From Cerioporus squamosus (taxonomy: Eukaryota > Basidiomycota > Agaricomycetes > Polyporales > Polyporaceae): DNA of 64,000 nucleotides. The stretch is taken from the NCBI GenBank assembly GCA_022592435.1, contig JABYQS010000015.1:62001-126000 (forward strand), in the 5' to 3' direction. Under the pieces are notes generated by a model. That model did not search any database and was not told the origin of the DNA. It saw nothing but the letters and a program-made list of their open reading frames with translations. A program made the translations under genes and the position numbers. How positions within the stretch are numbered: position 1 is the stretch's first letter; each line of letters opens with the position of its first letter. Of this stretch, positions 25,037-37,231 are shown in pieces.

Positions 25037-28000
25037 GTTCGTTTACCACCAGACGAGCCCGTGCCGTTCTGCCTCTTTCTTCTCCCTTCCACTTGCATTC
25101 ACCTATACCTGTTCGTTCTCGTTATCGTGGAATCGTTGCACTGTACACTATCATCTAACGTGGCCTTCTGTTTACGCTTTCTCGCCATTGTACTGAAGAT
25201 GCCGCCGGGCTCGTCGCTGCTGGATTTGCGAGCTTCTCGATGAACGTCCCTTCCCCTCTGCTATTGTATGTATCATAACCTCATCTCTCGGCCTCGTCTC
25301 TTCATACGCTCCTGAATCGCACTCAACCCAGGAATACTACCATGTTTCCGTCCATCCAGGCCATACACGCGTGATCATACGAAAGCCAAGTCTTCAAGTT
25401 CCTAGGCTAGACCGCCGCCACCGAACGTACTTGTTGACGTCAATCGGTACGCAATCCCAGATGTCCAGTCTGCAGAATATCACAGAACATCAAGGACGCG
25501 CATACACTCTTCTCCCGCATGTCCTGCCTCCGCCTCCGTCGCGGCGTGACCACAACGTCGCGCACACAAAACTGCGCCGACTCTTGCCCGGCTCACGGGT
25601 GCACAGGTGCGGATGGTGGCTGAGCAACCGATCCTATATTGAACATTGAATTTCAGATCTCGCATGGTTCCACCGCACAGTGCATGTGCGCGTGATTCTT
25701 AGTCGAAGTTGTCTAGCTGGACTAGATCGTCGGATTTTATGCTACAAACGCTAACGCTTGAAGTCCAGCGGCCAGACTGCCATATCACGCTGAACGAGCG
25801 CATTCCTCGTACTGACCACCTATCGGTCATGAAAGTGCAAATACCATCCTCAAGGCACGTCCCTCTACTTCCATTCCCGCTGACCACGACGTCCCTGTGT
25901 CAAATTGCATCCCGGTGACCGCCCGTAAACCCATCGGTACCGACCCCGCCATGCGCACGCACAGTCTCGGTCTTCAGATGGTGGCTAACGGTGGCGGCCC
26001 CGGACAATCGCCCCTGTGGTGGCGTCACCACGAGACAGCCAGTCGGTACGGTCCAGCTATAGCCTAGCCAATCGACAACATCAGTCCCGCAGTGTTGCCC
26101 ACAGGGTTTGGTCGCCGGCCGGAGTCGAGACGTCGAGCCTAGCCCGGACGTTCTTCCAAGTTGCACGTCCGAGTCCCAAGCGCGGTATTTAGATTGGTTC
26201 ACCCTAGGACTGCAGAGTTAATTGGGTGTTTTGCCTCGCTGGGTCGGCCGGCGGAGCCCCGCATGCGTGCGTATCCAAAGTCCCGACTGCTCTTGAGGCT
26301 AATTAGTGGATACGTCGTGAGTGGTCACCTGGGCGGTGGCGCGGCACAAGGCAGCTCTGGACGGCTAGATCAGCCAGGAGCGTGTCATGAGTTTGTTGAG
26401 CAACTGAGACCTACCGAGTCTCGAGTCTCTCGAGAGCGATTTGCCCATCCGCAGATCGCTGTACCTCGGAGAGCTCATGGCAGAGCTCCCAGGCGGCCGC
26501 CAGGGACGCATGACCATATATGGTTAGGTGGAGCGGATGCATCGCCACTAGGAACGACGGCTTGGTGGCGTTCGAACCAAGTTCAGACTCAACGCCAGCA
26601 ATGAGATCGGAGCAGACCGGTCAAGGCCTGAGGTTAGGTAGGTTTGGATCTATACCGTAGGGAACCGCAATGATGCATGGTAGAACTGCCGATCCCCATG
26701 TCAAGGTATCTTGAAGACTCGTGTGCAATGGTTGAATGAAGCACTGGCATAAACATCAACTGTCCGGACGACGTGGTTCATGACATTGCCAGTGGGAATC
26801 AAAGGTGATGCGGAGCAGTCGCAACTGTCTCCCGCGACTATATCCATCTCACTGCACACCCATGATACATCATACCTGCCTTACTTCAGCTCACTACATG
26901 ATGACCAGCGGGACGCCCGCGGATTGGCGGTCGGCGGATCACCAGCTCCTAAATAGCACTCGTACAAGTCTCATCGCCATCACGAAGATTGCGATACATT
27001 CAACAAACCACGCAGCCGCCATCGGCGAGCGCCGAGCACGATGACTGTGGCACTGTGCGCATAAAGCATACAGACATAGTTCTCTACTCAACAGCGCTAC
27101 GACCTTCCGGAGAAGAAGAAGGGAAGAGTTCCCGTATAGAATTTATCCACAACAGACGCCAATCCCTGTGCTGACAGGGGCAAGTCGAACTCAGAGAGAG
27201 ATGATCACGACGCACCTATACGTACATTGCTGATTATGACCGAAGGCGGAGCCTTCCCAACCGCCGCTCGCACTGCGATCCATGTTGGATCAGTGTTCAC
27301 GGTAAGTCGTCTATCACTGAACCCGCACCGACATGGCTCGGAATCTCCAAACCACTCCAGCGGGTCACCCGGTTACGTTAGAGCTCAGTCCACCTGTCCG
27401 ATACTTTTTTGACTGTCGGAGAGTCTTGCATGCAAGTGGTGTCCATATGCAAGCTGCGTGCCATGACGCTCGTGTAGGTTGTGCACATCAGTCGTTATGA
27501 GATCTAGAATGTGGAGAGATCTTACCTCCGCCGAGGTGAGATTGCAACATTGACGCAACACACTGTAGCCGAAAGTGCCTATATCACAGAGCGCAGACAT
27601 GGACGTGTCCATTGGCGGTCCTCGACGTCCGTCCTCGTGACGTGGAGGCAGCTCTATAGGCATCGATTGTCAGCGGGATGCTGGAAGTTTGCCGGGATTT
27701 TCGGCTTCTGGAATATGCACCACGATGCCTTGCACGAACCCTGGTCAAGGAAGGAGTCAATGGATCGTGAACACGCGAATCCGCGGGGCAGAACACCGAC
27801 TTACTGTGTCTGTACATTCCAAGGCATCGGAAGCTGTCTCGGTTCCCAGCACTGATAGAGTGAACATTGGCACTCACCTCAAAGACTGTCTCAACTGGAT
27901 TGGAGCCATTCAGGACCGTTCGAGGCTGACACACTCTGAACCGCGCCCGCTCGGTCGGCCAGGGTGTGGTGACATGTGCACGCTTTCGCTTCCCGCGTAC

Positions 28001-29348
28001 CTCCACCGGGTCCGCTCCCGAGGGCTTCGCGAACAGAAAAGATGGAGCTCACCTGGTTACGGTGGTATACGTGACACTCCGCGTAAGTTGTACGTGCGAA
28101 ATTGGAACCATCGTCGGTCAAGAAAACTGACCACAGCGAGCGCCGTGCCGAAAGCCATGTCGTACGTTCCTCTGCTCGGTGCAACGTCGAGACGAAAGAC
28201 ACACGCGGAGGTTGGGTGAGCACCCGGGAGAAGCCTGATGTATGGTTTGCAGCGATGATTGCGAACCCGGCAGATGACTGATGTGCGCACGAGGAAGAGT
28301 GTCACAGCCTGCGCTGTCTCATGTGTCTGCGCGCAGTGCCCGTCTGTCATGCCCTGTCATGTCAGTGGAAGTACTGGCGGCGACGGAGTGGGTGGAAACA
28401 TTGACAGATTACCTGTTTCTGCGTGAGAGAACATGTGAAATGATATGAGCCGGACTGAAGCAAAATTGGACAGCAGACACGACCGTTAAGTTACCGAGCA
28501 GGGGAGGCGGGATGGCGGAGGCCGCGGAAAGGTCGGCAAGGGTGTTGGTGGCTCGGATCTTGGCGCATGGGGCAACGAGCATATGCAACTACGGTCGTTT
28601 GCCGACAATTATGCCGGATCAGCATAGGCAGACCTGCGAACGTCAGAGCAGTAAGCGAGCGTTGCGAAGATGGAGGACACCACGACATGCGGACGTGTGA
28701 GCGACGAGGTTGACATGAACGCGACCTCCGCCTCTGTATTCCCCAGCTTGTGTTGAACGAGAGCTCGAGTGCGGGGAGAGGTGGATGGTCCGGGGACACC
28801 GACAATGTGGCACGGAAATTCAATATTAGCATCTCGTCCCGATGGATGGTGGATGTGGATCGAAGGCGTCAGGGACACCGCTAAGATCGGACCTGAAGTT
28901 TTGAGCGCCGCGTGCCGGGCATACGATCCCATTCAACGAAGTAGTGACTCGAGCTTATTCCCTGTCAACGCCGTTCGCACTCCGACAGAGGCGCGGAGAC
29001 GCGCGCCAGATGGAAGCAGCCGATGTACGCGGGCAGGGCTGAGTTGAGCGAGAGCGCGAGGATGATCGCTCTATATCTCTCTCCTTGTCCCCGTCCCGTC
29101 TGTCCCCACCCGCCGCCAGGTCGTCGCTCCTTTCCCCGTGAGTTTCTCCGCCGCGTTCTCTGTCGCGCGCCCACTCTGACAGCCACGCCGCCTTAATTGT
29201 TCTCATCATCACGACTCCCACTGCTTGATCTTCTTACAGCTCCTGCTTCTTGACGCCTTCTCCGGCCTCGTAGGCTTGCCTCAGCCCGCCCATCTCCACT
29301 TTCCCACCTTTCGTTCCTTTCCATCTTTCCCTCTCCCACTTTCCAGCC
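25037..29348. other. gene-poor 4.3-kb stretch
   Basis: Open frames are short and scattered on both strands. A minus-strand segment at about 28650-28780 reads like an exon (it contains LTRPHVVVSSIFATLAY) followed by a CAG-GT junction, and 27600-27990 minus also looks weakly coding, but nothing assembles into a gene. The last 300 bases before 29349 are pyrimidine-rich and probably the promoter of the G-alpha gene. No transposon signature was seen. Confidence 0.45.
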
Positions 29349-31654
29349 ATGGGTGCGTGTATGTCTTCGGGCGGCGTCGATATCAGCGAGGAGGACAAGA
29401 GGCTCCATAGGGAGCAGAAAAGAGCCTCAAGGAGGTGTGTGGCTATCTTCTCACCCGCATACCGCTACTGACATGTCTGTCGTCCGTGTAGGCGAAGCTT
29501 AAGCTGCAGAAGCAGGTGAAGGTGCGTCTTTACTCTTTGCATGTCCCATCCCCCCGCCGCCTTGAGGCTCAAGGGCCGCCAGGTCTTGCTGCTCGGCTCC
29601 GGAGACTCTGGCAAGTCCACCATCCTCAAGCAGATGCGTCTCATACACCGTGTCCCCTTCTCCTCCCAAGAGATCGAGTCTTACCGCCAGCTCGTCTTCA
29701 ACAACCTTACCCACGGTCTCAAGTATGTCATCGACGCCATGGAGGACATGGAGCTCGAGGTGTCGCCAGAGAACCACCATCTTGTACCTATGATCGAGGA
29801 TGCGTCAGACATCAAGGATGGCGAGCCCTACCCCCAAGAATACCACGACGTTCTGAAGAAGCTATGGGAGGACCCCCAGGTTCAGGCCGCATATGCGCGA
29901 GGTAACGAGGCCGCGCTTCCGGAAAAGTGAGTTCTCCCGTCTAACATCAGTCGAGCTGCGCCGATGACGTCGGGTTGCTGCGAATAGCCTGCTCTACTAC
30001 TTCTCGGATCTCGACCGGTTATTCGATCCTGCATACGTTCCCAACGAGCAGGACATCGTCCACGCCCGCGCACGGACAATCGGTATCACGGAGACGGTCT
30101 TCACCCTTCGGGACCATGACATGCTCATGGTCGACGTCGGCGGTCAGAAGAGCGAGCGGCGGAAGTGGATTCACTGCTTCCAGGATGTTACGAGTATACT
30201 GTTCTTGGTCAGCTTGAGCGGCTTCGACCAGTGTCTCGTGGAGGACAAGGACGCGGTATGTGTGGCCGGTCAATCTCTGTCCGTGGCGATGCTGATTGGG
30301 ATCGTGTATAGAACCAAATGCAGGATGCCATGACGATTTGGGATTCAATATGCCATTCACAGTGGTTCAAGCAGACATCAATTGTTCGTATAGCCTGTCT
30401 GGTGATCTTCATATGTCGTCTTACATCTGCCGTAGATCCTCTTCCTGAACAAGAACGACCTCTTCGAGAAGAAAGTTCAGCACTCAGATATCCGAACTTC
30501 TTCCCTGTACGTGCAGTGCACGTCGTGTGGCGTCGCTTGGCTTCGCGCTGACGCCGTTCCCTAGGACTACGATGGCGAGCCGGGCGATGCCAAGGCCGGT
30601 CGCGAATACTTCAAGAAACGATTCGCAAGACTAGCCCAGAAGGCAAACGCGAAGGAGAGGGAGATCTATATCCAGTACGTCATCTGTCTCGTCCTTCTCA
30701 GATAGTCTCGTCCCCGCCCTCGTGGCCGCCACATATTGACTGACCATTCCCAAGCACGACGACCGCGACGGATACGGCCATGCTCCGAGTGGTAATGGCT
30801 GCAGTAGAAGGTACGTCTTCAGCCTTATCTGTCTCCACGGTGTGCTGATATCTACCCTCCAGAGTGAGTGTCTCCTTCCTTTTCCACCCCACCCCTTCCA
30901 CGTTTTGGCCTATTTTGGACCGCCGTCCACCAACCACATTGCGCTTACGGTCCGCGCGGTCCTCATCCAGCATCATACTGCGAACGAGCCTTGAAACGGC
31001 CGCATTGATCTAGTGTCGCTCTGGCGCCCCTTTTTTATTGTTTCATTATCTATAACATGTTGTGTGTGTGTCTGCGCTGCTTCGGCGGCATTATGACTGG
31101 CGTTACCCTCTCCCCTCCCCACGACCCGACACGCTTTCCTTTTCAGCACCTTTCTCTTCACACTGCGGCACATTCTGCTTTCCCGATTTCCACTTTCGCC
31201 CTTGTGTTTTGCCTCGCAACGTCTGACAGCTGTAACTCATCATGACGCTCTCTGTTTTTATGTCTGGTTCCGACGATGTCCGGCCGGTCTTGTCCCGCGC
31301 GCGTCTCTCCAAACCCCGTTCCGGTTGATGCCCCTCCCGGTGCCTCAACGGACGCATCCTTCCTTCCGGCCTTCTCTCGAACCTGCAATATGGAAACCCC
31401 GCTGCATTGATTCAAACTTGCGCCCACGCTCTGCAGCACGATCATCAGCAAGAATGTGAGTCCCCCTCCTCTATATATACCCTCCTCGGTCCTACCACGT
31501 GGCCATCTGCCTCCGTGTTCTCTTCCCCGGCCGTACCATGATATCAAACGCTGACAATCATTCCCCTTTCCCTCTCCCCTGCCTACTTGCCACCTCTCCA
31601 TCCTCCCGCGCTGTACAATGCCATTTGTCTCAGATCCGCGAGATTATGTTGTGA
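29349..31654 (+). CDS. heterotrimeric G-protein alpha subunit
   Basis: GTP-binding alpha subunit that couples membrane receptors to cAMP or MAPK signalling. The N-terminal MGAC gives Gly2 and Cys4 for myristoylation and palmitoylation. Motifs in order: P-loop GSGDSGKST (exon 29583-29926), the switch I region ending in TVFTLR, switch II DVGGQKSERRKWIHCF, NKND (exon from 30436) and TATDTA (exon 30755-30810). Other exons: 29349-29434, 29492-29521, 29988-30255, 30312-30383, 30565-30674. The C-terminus appears to be exons 31437-31455 and 31634-31654, ending IREIML, joined through a single-base exon A at 30863; otherwise translation stops at TGA 30865-30867, before helix alpha-5. Two one-base deletions relative to the family are apparent, near 29413 and 30503; donors 4 bases downstream (29439, 30511) would restore the frame. 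It could be intact with sequence errors, or decaying. Confidence 0.85.
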
Positions 31655-33079
31655 TCGGGTGGCGTCCGCAAACGACGCCTCGGCAGCCTGCGGCATCCTC
31701 AATCCCTCAGGCGACAGTGGCCGCGGCAACACCAGCACTTATCGGACGCCTCAATTTTGCCTCAATATTCTCCGCGTCCTGGCGACGGGCGTAGGAGCGG
31801 CGAGTCGCCAGGCCCGGGGGACTTCAATTAACGCGCCGCGCGCTCACGACTTTTCTGGAAACCATCAGCGCATGCGCTCGGAAGCATCTACGCCACGGTC
31901 GGTGGACGGTCGGTGCGCGGGGCGAACCGATATTACGCCTGTGCGGTCGTCGGGCTCGCGTTCTGCTCGTCTGCCGTTTGCTTGGCTTCGTACCTTCCGT
32001 TCTTCTCTTCTCATCCGCCCCTGCAGCCACCACTTGCATGACCACCACATCGACACCACCGCCGTCTTGTTGTCTTGTTGTTACCCCTCATACTATACTT
32101 CATCTGTATCCATGCCACCATATTCCCCTCTTCTGCATTCGCACCACGTCTTTCCCGGTTTTGCATTCATCTTCGTCACCACATCCACGTGTACATACAT
32201 TCTCCCCCTACCCCCTCGTCCGATCACCCGTTCACGATATTGTACTGCGCACACGTCTCTTGCCCCCACCCTTCTTACTTACATTGCCCCCGATAATGTC
32301 TCTCATGCCCGTCCGGAACTGCACCATGCGCTGATGTTTATCATTATGCGGGTGGGCCCCCCTCCCGTTTGCACTTGCGTCTGTGTTTACGTTTGCGCCA
32401 TTGTTCTCGTGTTGCTATGCATCATCGTCTCTATACCATTGCTCGTACTCGTCCTCATCCCCACCTCTTGTGCCTGCTCCTCTGCCCCGCTTCTCTCTCT
32501 TCTCGCCTCTCTTCTTCCACTGCTGGAGCCATCGCCACCTCTGTACAGTACATCCACCCCCAGGATCTCATTCAAACAAAAGTACATAACGTCCCTTGCA
32601 CCTCCGCGTCCGAGAATCCTTTCTGGGATGGCAAGGTTTAGGTACCGCCACACAAGCTCCGTCGCCGTTCGCCCACACAGTACGTCTTCCCCCGCCTTCC
32701 ATACATACGCCGGAGCAGCCGTGGACGTTCGAAGCCCCCCGCAGACTAACCCCGATCGCACATCTGCCAGCCTGTGCGTCCCGTGCCTGTGCCCAGACAG
32801 CAGAAGAGTGGCCCGATTGCGCGAGCACAAGGGGCACAAGGCCGAGGGATGCCACGCCGTTACGTTCATAGCTGAAGTCCACATATAGTCCGCGCATTCC
32901 TGCGATCTCCATCCCGGTGCGGCGCAGCTCGCGAAGTCAGCTGCGGCCCCGCATCCTGAATCTGTGACGTGCGTCTTCTGTCCGACTCGGACTCGGATCC
33001 GGGCTGGGACTCGGGCTTGGACTCGGGCTTGGACGGTGCGGGCGTGCCTCAGTTCGTGATGCGGCGTATGTGGGTGGGC
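31655..33079. other. pyrimidine-rich intergenic region
   Basis: From about 31940 to 32600 the plus strand is strongly C/T-rich, which keeps a frame open for 433 codons across 31587-32888. The predicted product is low-complexity and overlaps the G-alpha 3' exons in another frame, so I do not call it a gene. The rest is unremarkable except for the repeat at 32984-33034. Confidence 0.5.
32984..33034. repeat. GACTCGG-based tandem repeat
   Basis: Short tandem array. It begins with two ACTCGG-type hexamers and continues with at least two exact copies of a 12-base GACTCGGGCTTG unit. Confidence 0.6.
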
Positions 33080-33633
33080 TCAGGCTTGGAGTGCTTCGGA
33101 TGTCAGCCAAGTGCTAGTACTGCATCGCTCGGCTTCGGTCAACGGGGTGAGTTGTCCATCTATCCATCCGCGCCGTCCATCGTCATCAGTCATCATGATC
33201 CCCCTTACGCTAGTGCTGGGCAGGGGCCCCAGCAGGCATGCCATGAGTAAGTATTCTCTTCCAGAAACCTTCCCCCCCAGTATCACTTTCGACCTACGGT
33301 GGTACCAGCCATCGTCATCTGGGTACCGAGTCATTCTTTGTTCCGAGTCTGTAGTGTGAGTATCCGCGCCCACCCGGCACCGCGCCTCGCTCACCGCACT
33401 CCATGTATGAACTAGAACTCACTCTCCAGCGCCCTGATCTCCTTGCCCTTCACAGGCGGATGGATGCTCGGAGCTATGGCCGGCTCCGGAGGTGCGTCCG
33501 ACGACGCGGGATGCGCTGCTTACAACATACTTGGCGGCCGCGCAAACCGAGAGCCGTCTGTGTCCTTCTGGTGCTCGGCTTCGATAAACCTGTCTGTCGC
33601 ACTCACCTTGTCTGGCAGACTTGACGTGGCCAT
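33080..33633 (-). CDS. small protein of unknown function (structure uncertain)
   Basis: The 5' half is convincing. It starts at ATG 33631-33633, with exon 1 33531-33633 (N-terminus MATSSLPDKVSATDRF), a GTATGT donor, a TAG acceptor, and exon 2 33423-33473 (PSIHPPVKGKEIRALE), joined in phase. A further GTGAGT donor follows at 33422. The next exon is probably within 33080-33360, where a 104-residue frame ends at 33080, but its acceptor is not certain. No domain is recognised. It lies 194 bases downstream of, and in the same direction as, the SDR gene. Confidence 0.4.
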
Positions 33634-33827
33634 CTTCTGCCGTACGTAGGGCGGATTCCCGCAATCCACTGCGCAGGAACTCCGGGAGATGGAAGCTCCC
33701 GTTGTGTAAGCGCATCCCAACCGATCGTAGCAGTAGAAGGTTCCAAATTTGTGCGTACGATATAGTGTACATGCCGAACCGTCCAGTATGTTGTCAGTGA
33801 ACAGATGCTCCAGCAGAACCCAGGCAC

Positions 33828-35250
33828 TCAGATGCCCGCACCACCGGTAACCTCGAGCGTGTGTCCGGAGACGAACGACGCAAGTGGTGAAGCCAAGCTG
33901 TAAAGTGCCAACCGTCAGTGCTGTGCAGACTCGATGCGAGGAACTGAACTTACAAAAGGACACCGCCAGCAGCCTCGTCCGGCGTTGCCCCGCGGCCGAG
34001 AGGGATGAGCGCGAACTTGTTGACGTTGCTGCTTCCACCGCCAGGAATACCGAGTGCAACCTTCTTGCCGTCAATCTCAATCGCCGCGCCCTCCTCCTTC
34101 GCAGCCGTCAACCTTCGCAGCGCACGAGTCGAGTCAGCAACCAGCAACCACGGGCGCAGCAGGCGTCCAAGGAGGAAGACAGTACGTACCGTGTCTGGAC
34201 CAATCCGAACGCCACGGTGTTAGCACGGACGCCGAACGGACCCCACTCCTTGCACAAGGTCTTGGTGAGACCAATGACGGCCGCCTTCGCCGCGGCGTAG
34301 TTCGCCTGCCCGACGTTCCCGTGCAAGCCCGACGTCGACGACACGTTAATCACCGACCGGTTCTCGGTGTTGCCCTGGATCGCCGCCGCCCACGACTGTC
34401 AGAATGCGCGCACACACGAACCACACGGGCGCACGACGGACCTTGATACGCATATACGGGGCCGCCGCGCGGATGAGGCGGAAGGGTGCGCGGACGTGGA
34501 CGCGCATGATGATGTCCCACGCGTCGTCGGGCGTCGTGTGCAGCATGCGGTCGTACGTGAAGCCGGCGTTGTTCACGATGTGGTTGATCTTACCGAACTT
34601 CCTGCGCGCGCAGAACGGTCAGAACGTTCTTGGGTCACGTACAGTACGGGGTCCTCGGAGGGCCGTGTACGTCGGAGAGAGGGGACGTACTTGATCGTCG
34701 CAGAAATGACCTTCTCAGGGAAGTCGTCTGCGGAGACATCTCCGCCGACAGCGAGCGCGTCGCCGCCAGCAAGCTTGATCTCGTCGACGACGGCTTGCGC
34801 CTTCTTCTCCTCGAGACTGCATACGCGGCACAATCACGTGAAAGTAGAGAAGGCGAAGTGGGCTCGTCAGACTGACTGCTCGAGTTGTACCAAGGGGAAA
34901 CGCACTCGGTAACGACAACCTTCGCGCCCTCCTTCGCGAAGAGCAGCGCACAGCTCCGGCCAATACCCTACGGCGGTGAAGTGAGTCTTGGAAACGGTGA
35001 TGCCGTCATACCGCAAGACGCTGGACGAAGCATTACCTGAGCAGCACCTGTGAACAGGCACAAGGTCAGGATCAGCAAGCTCTACACATGCATGACAGGC
35101 GTATAGGCAGCGTTCCGTATATCCGGGTTGCGCCAGCCTGCACGCAGAACAGTGAAACATACCGGTGATGATTGCGACCTCGCCCGCCAGAAGGCCGCGA
35201 GGATATGCGCCCGAGAGGTGGCCAGCAACCTGCGCGAGACGATCGGCCAT
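33828..35250 (-). CDS. short-chain dehydrogenase/reductase, FabG-like
   Basis: NAD(P)-dependent oxidoreductase of the classical SDR family, similar to 3-oxoacyl-ACP reductases. Eight exons join in phase: 35163-35250, 35037-35047, 34906-34967, 34691-34816, 34442-34601, 34190-34395, 33954-34112 and 33828-33897 (293 residues). The second exon is only 11 nt. Visible motifs: cofactor site TGAAQGIG (spanning exons 1-3), NNAG, catalytic Ser in NVSSTSG, and YAAAK with the catalytic Tyr and Lys. The C-terminus TLEVTGGAGI is typical of FabG-type enzymes. An insertion between YAAAK and the C-terminus (IEIDGKKVALGIPGGG) fits fungal homologues acting with hydroxyacyl substrates. The substrate is unknown. 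Confidence 0.88.
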
Positions 35251-35635
35251 CTTGTACAACACTTAGTAGGAGGAGAGAAGGAGAAGAAGGGTGGTGGTGG
35301 TAGACACGGTGGTCAGGGAGAGAGTTGAACGCGGAGGCGAGGGTCGATATAGCGGGCACCGGTTACCGCGCATTGCCCGGTCCGGCGCGCATGTTTTGCA
35401 TTCCCCGCGCTCTCCCAGTCCGACGTCGGCTCGGTCACTTCTCCTCCCGCCGCCATCAGCCACCAGCCGTTCAAGTGACCACAAACCATGTCATACAGCA
35501 CACGAGATAGTAGTAGTAATACACGCAGTACGAATAGAGCGAACTCGTAACAGGTATGGGAGGTATGCAATCCACAGCTGAGCTGATGTGTGACTGGAGT
35601 CTGGTTGACAGACGAGGGTGTGGTAGGGCGGATAG

Positions 35636-36778
35636 TTATAGGAATCCTCCACTCTTGCCAGACCCGAACCTGTCTCCCAATCCCCTCGCCTCAGAGATGA
35701 ACTTGTTGCGCGTCCTGTCGTCCATGAGTTTTCCGCCGACAGCCATGTCGCGACTGTGATCCCAGAATGCAGGTGGCTCGTCCTCGTCGCCCTTGCGCTT
35801 CTTCTCAGCCTCGTCCGTAGCTGAGACACGCTCGTGTTGCTTGAGGAGCGATGGGCCCCGAGTCTTTTTCTGTTATGTTCAAGCAACGTGAGTACCGACA
35901 AACTATCCAAGTGCGCTTGTACGTACCGTATGCTCCTCGACGCCTCGCCGCACCTCTTCTTCGTACCTCCGTCGCTTGCGAGCGTCCGCGCTAGTATCCT
36001 CCGCAGGGTCAACGTCAGCAGCACGCCTGCGTTTACCCGCGACTTCGTCTGCTATACGTTGCTGTCGCTCTGCAGGGGTCTCTGTCCACAGCGAATTATC
36101 CGCATCGCGCGAGGTCTTTGCCGTGGGGGCGAACTTTCGCGGGCGTGTCAACTTTGTCGGATCGATAGCTGCAAACAGGTACAGCTAAGTATCGTGCACA
36201 GTGGACGCACTTGCGAGACTCACAGCCGAGAAGGTCAGATGAGGAAGGTGGGACTAGCATCCACTCTTCGCGTTGCAGCGCTTTGGGTTTGGATCCTTCC
36301 TACGAAACAGGCCATAGTTGTCGAACCTCCGGGACGGTGATCACACAACAGCAAGTGAAACGTACCTCGAGTTGCTTCCGTCTCCGCTCCTCCCGCTCCA
36401 AGAACTCCTGCACGCCGTCCTTCTCCGGAATCACGTAGCCTGCAGGCAGTGGTCTCGGTCCGACATCTTCGTCGTCATCTTCGTCGTCGTAATGAGGTCC
36501 AGTCACAGAGGGAGGGAATGCGGGGCCAATGACTTTCTTCGCAGTAGAGGCTCGAGCAGCAGCGAGTTCCGGCGGTAGCGCAAGTGCATAGTCATCCTCA
36601 TCCTCCTCATCTTCCTCAACAGGTGGCGGGGCGGTCGATATCTTCTCGGAAGTAGACACAGAAGAAGAAGGAATCTGGGGTCCGATGGGTGCAGGCCCTG
36701 CCTCCGAGTCGGAGTTGTCGTTTTTTGGTGGGACGAAGACTGCGCCAGTAGATGCGGCGGAAGATCAGGGCCAATCAT
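35636..36778 (-). CDS. GPALPP-motif (DUF3752) protein
   Basis: Nuclear-type eukaryotic protein of the GPALPP/DUF3752 family; function poorly known. Four exons: 36366-36778, 36224-36299, 35927-36168 and 35636-35869. The family signature IGPxLPP occurs as MIGPDLPPHL at the start, IGPQIP and VIGPAFPPS. REEWMLVPP and FWDHSRDMAVGG are family landmarks, and the protein ends SGGFL. Acidic runs follow the first motifs. In exon 1 the reading frame of the start codon and that of the rest differ by one missing base. The A6 run at 36721-36726 (T6 on plus) is the likely site; one more A gives an uninterrupted product and the correct phase at the first donor. This is therefore probably a functional gene with a sequence error. 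It is divergent from the deaminase gene. Confidence 0.82.
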
Positions 36779-37231
36779 GTTCAAGCAGACGTCGCAGATA
36801 GGATATGCGCCAGGTATGCAGCAACGCGAACGCGCTGCAGGGGGAGTACGTGAGCGGTGAAGACAAGGCTGAAGGCGAGAGCGTTGAACGGTGGCGCTTC
36901 TCGGCAATGCGGACCGGCCTCTCTCGCGCTTCGCGAAGTTACAGATCAAATACGAATCCGCGACATGCCTCGGAAGTAACTCTGAGCACTGTAGCGTACT
37001 TACTCACGACGTCGGGTGCGTGCTAACCGTCAGGCTTACGATTGACTGGTCTGACCAATCACTACGAGTGTAGCGGCCCCGAATACTTATTGTGCGTCCG
37101 AGTCACAGGAGACCAGCGGCTCGCCGTTATTCCCCTGGTACAAGAAGTTGGATCATTTCCCGGGAACGGTCACGCTAGTCTAGCGACATCTACCCACCTC
37201 CGGATCCATCCAAGGCACCACAGCTTTGAAA
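36779..37231. promoter_or_regulatory. divergent promoter interval
   Basis: These 453 bases separate the start codons of the DUF3752 gene (minus) and the deaminase gene (plus). No TATA box or named site is evident. Confidence 0.4.

Noticed and set aside
30865..30867. Stop codon as the natural end of the G-alpha protein
   Set aside because: It would remove the conserved C-terminal helix, and well-placed downstream exons (31437-31455, 31634-31654) supply exactly that helix; kept only as an alternative.
31587..32888. 433-codon open frame downstream of the G-alpha gene
   Set aside because: It overlaps the last G-alpha exon in another frame and is kept open by strong pyrimidine bias; the product is low-complexity without a domain.
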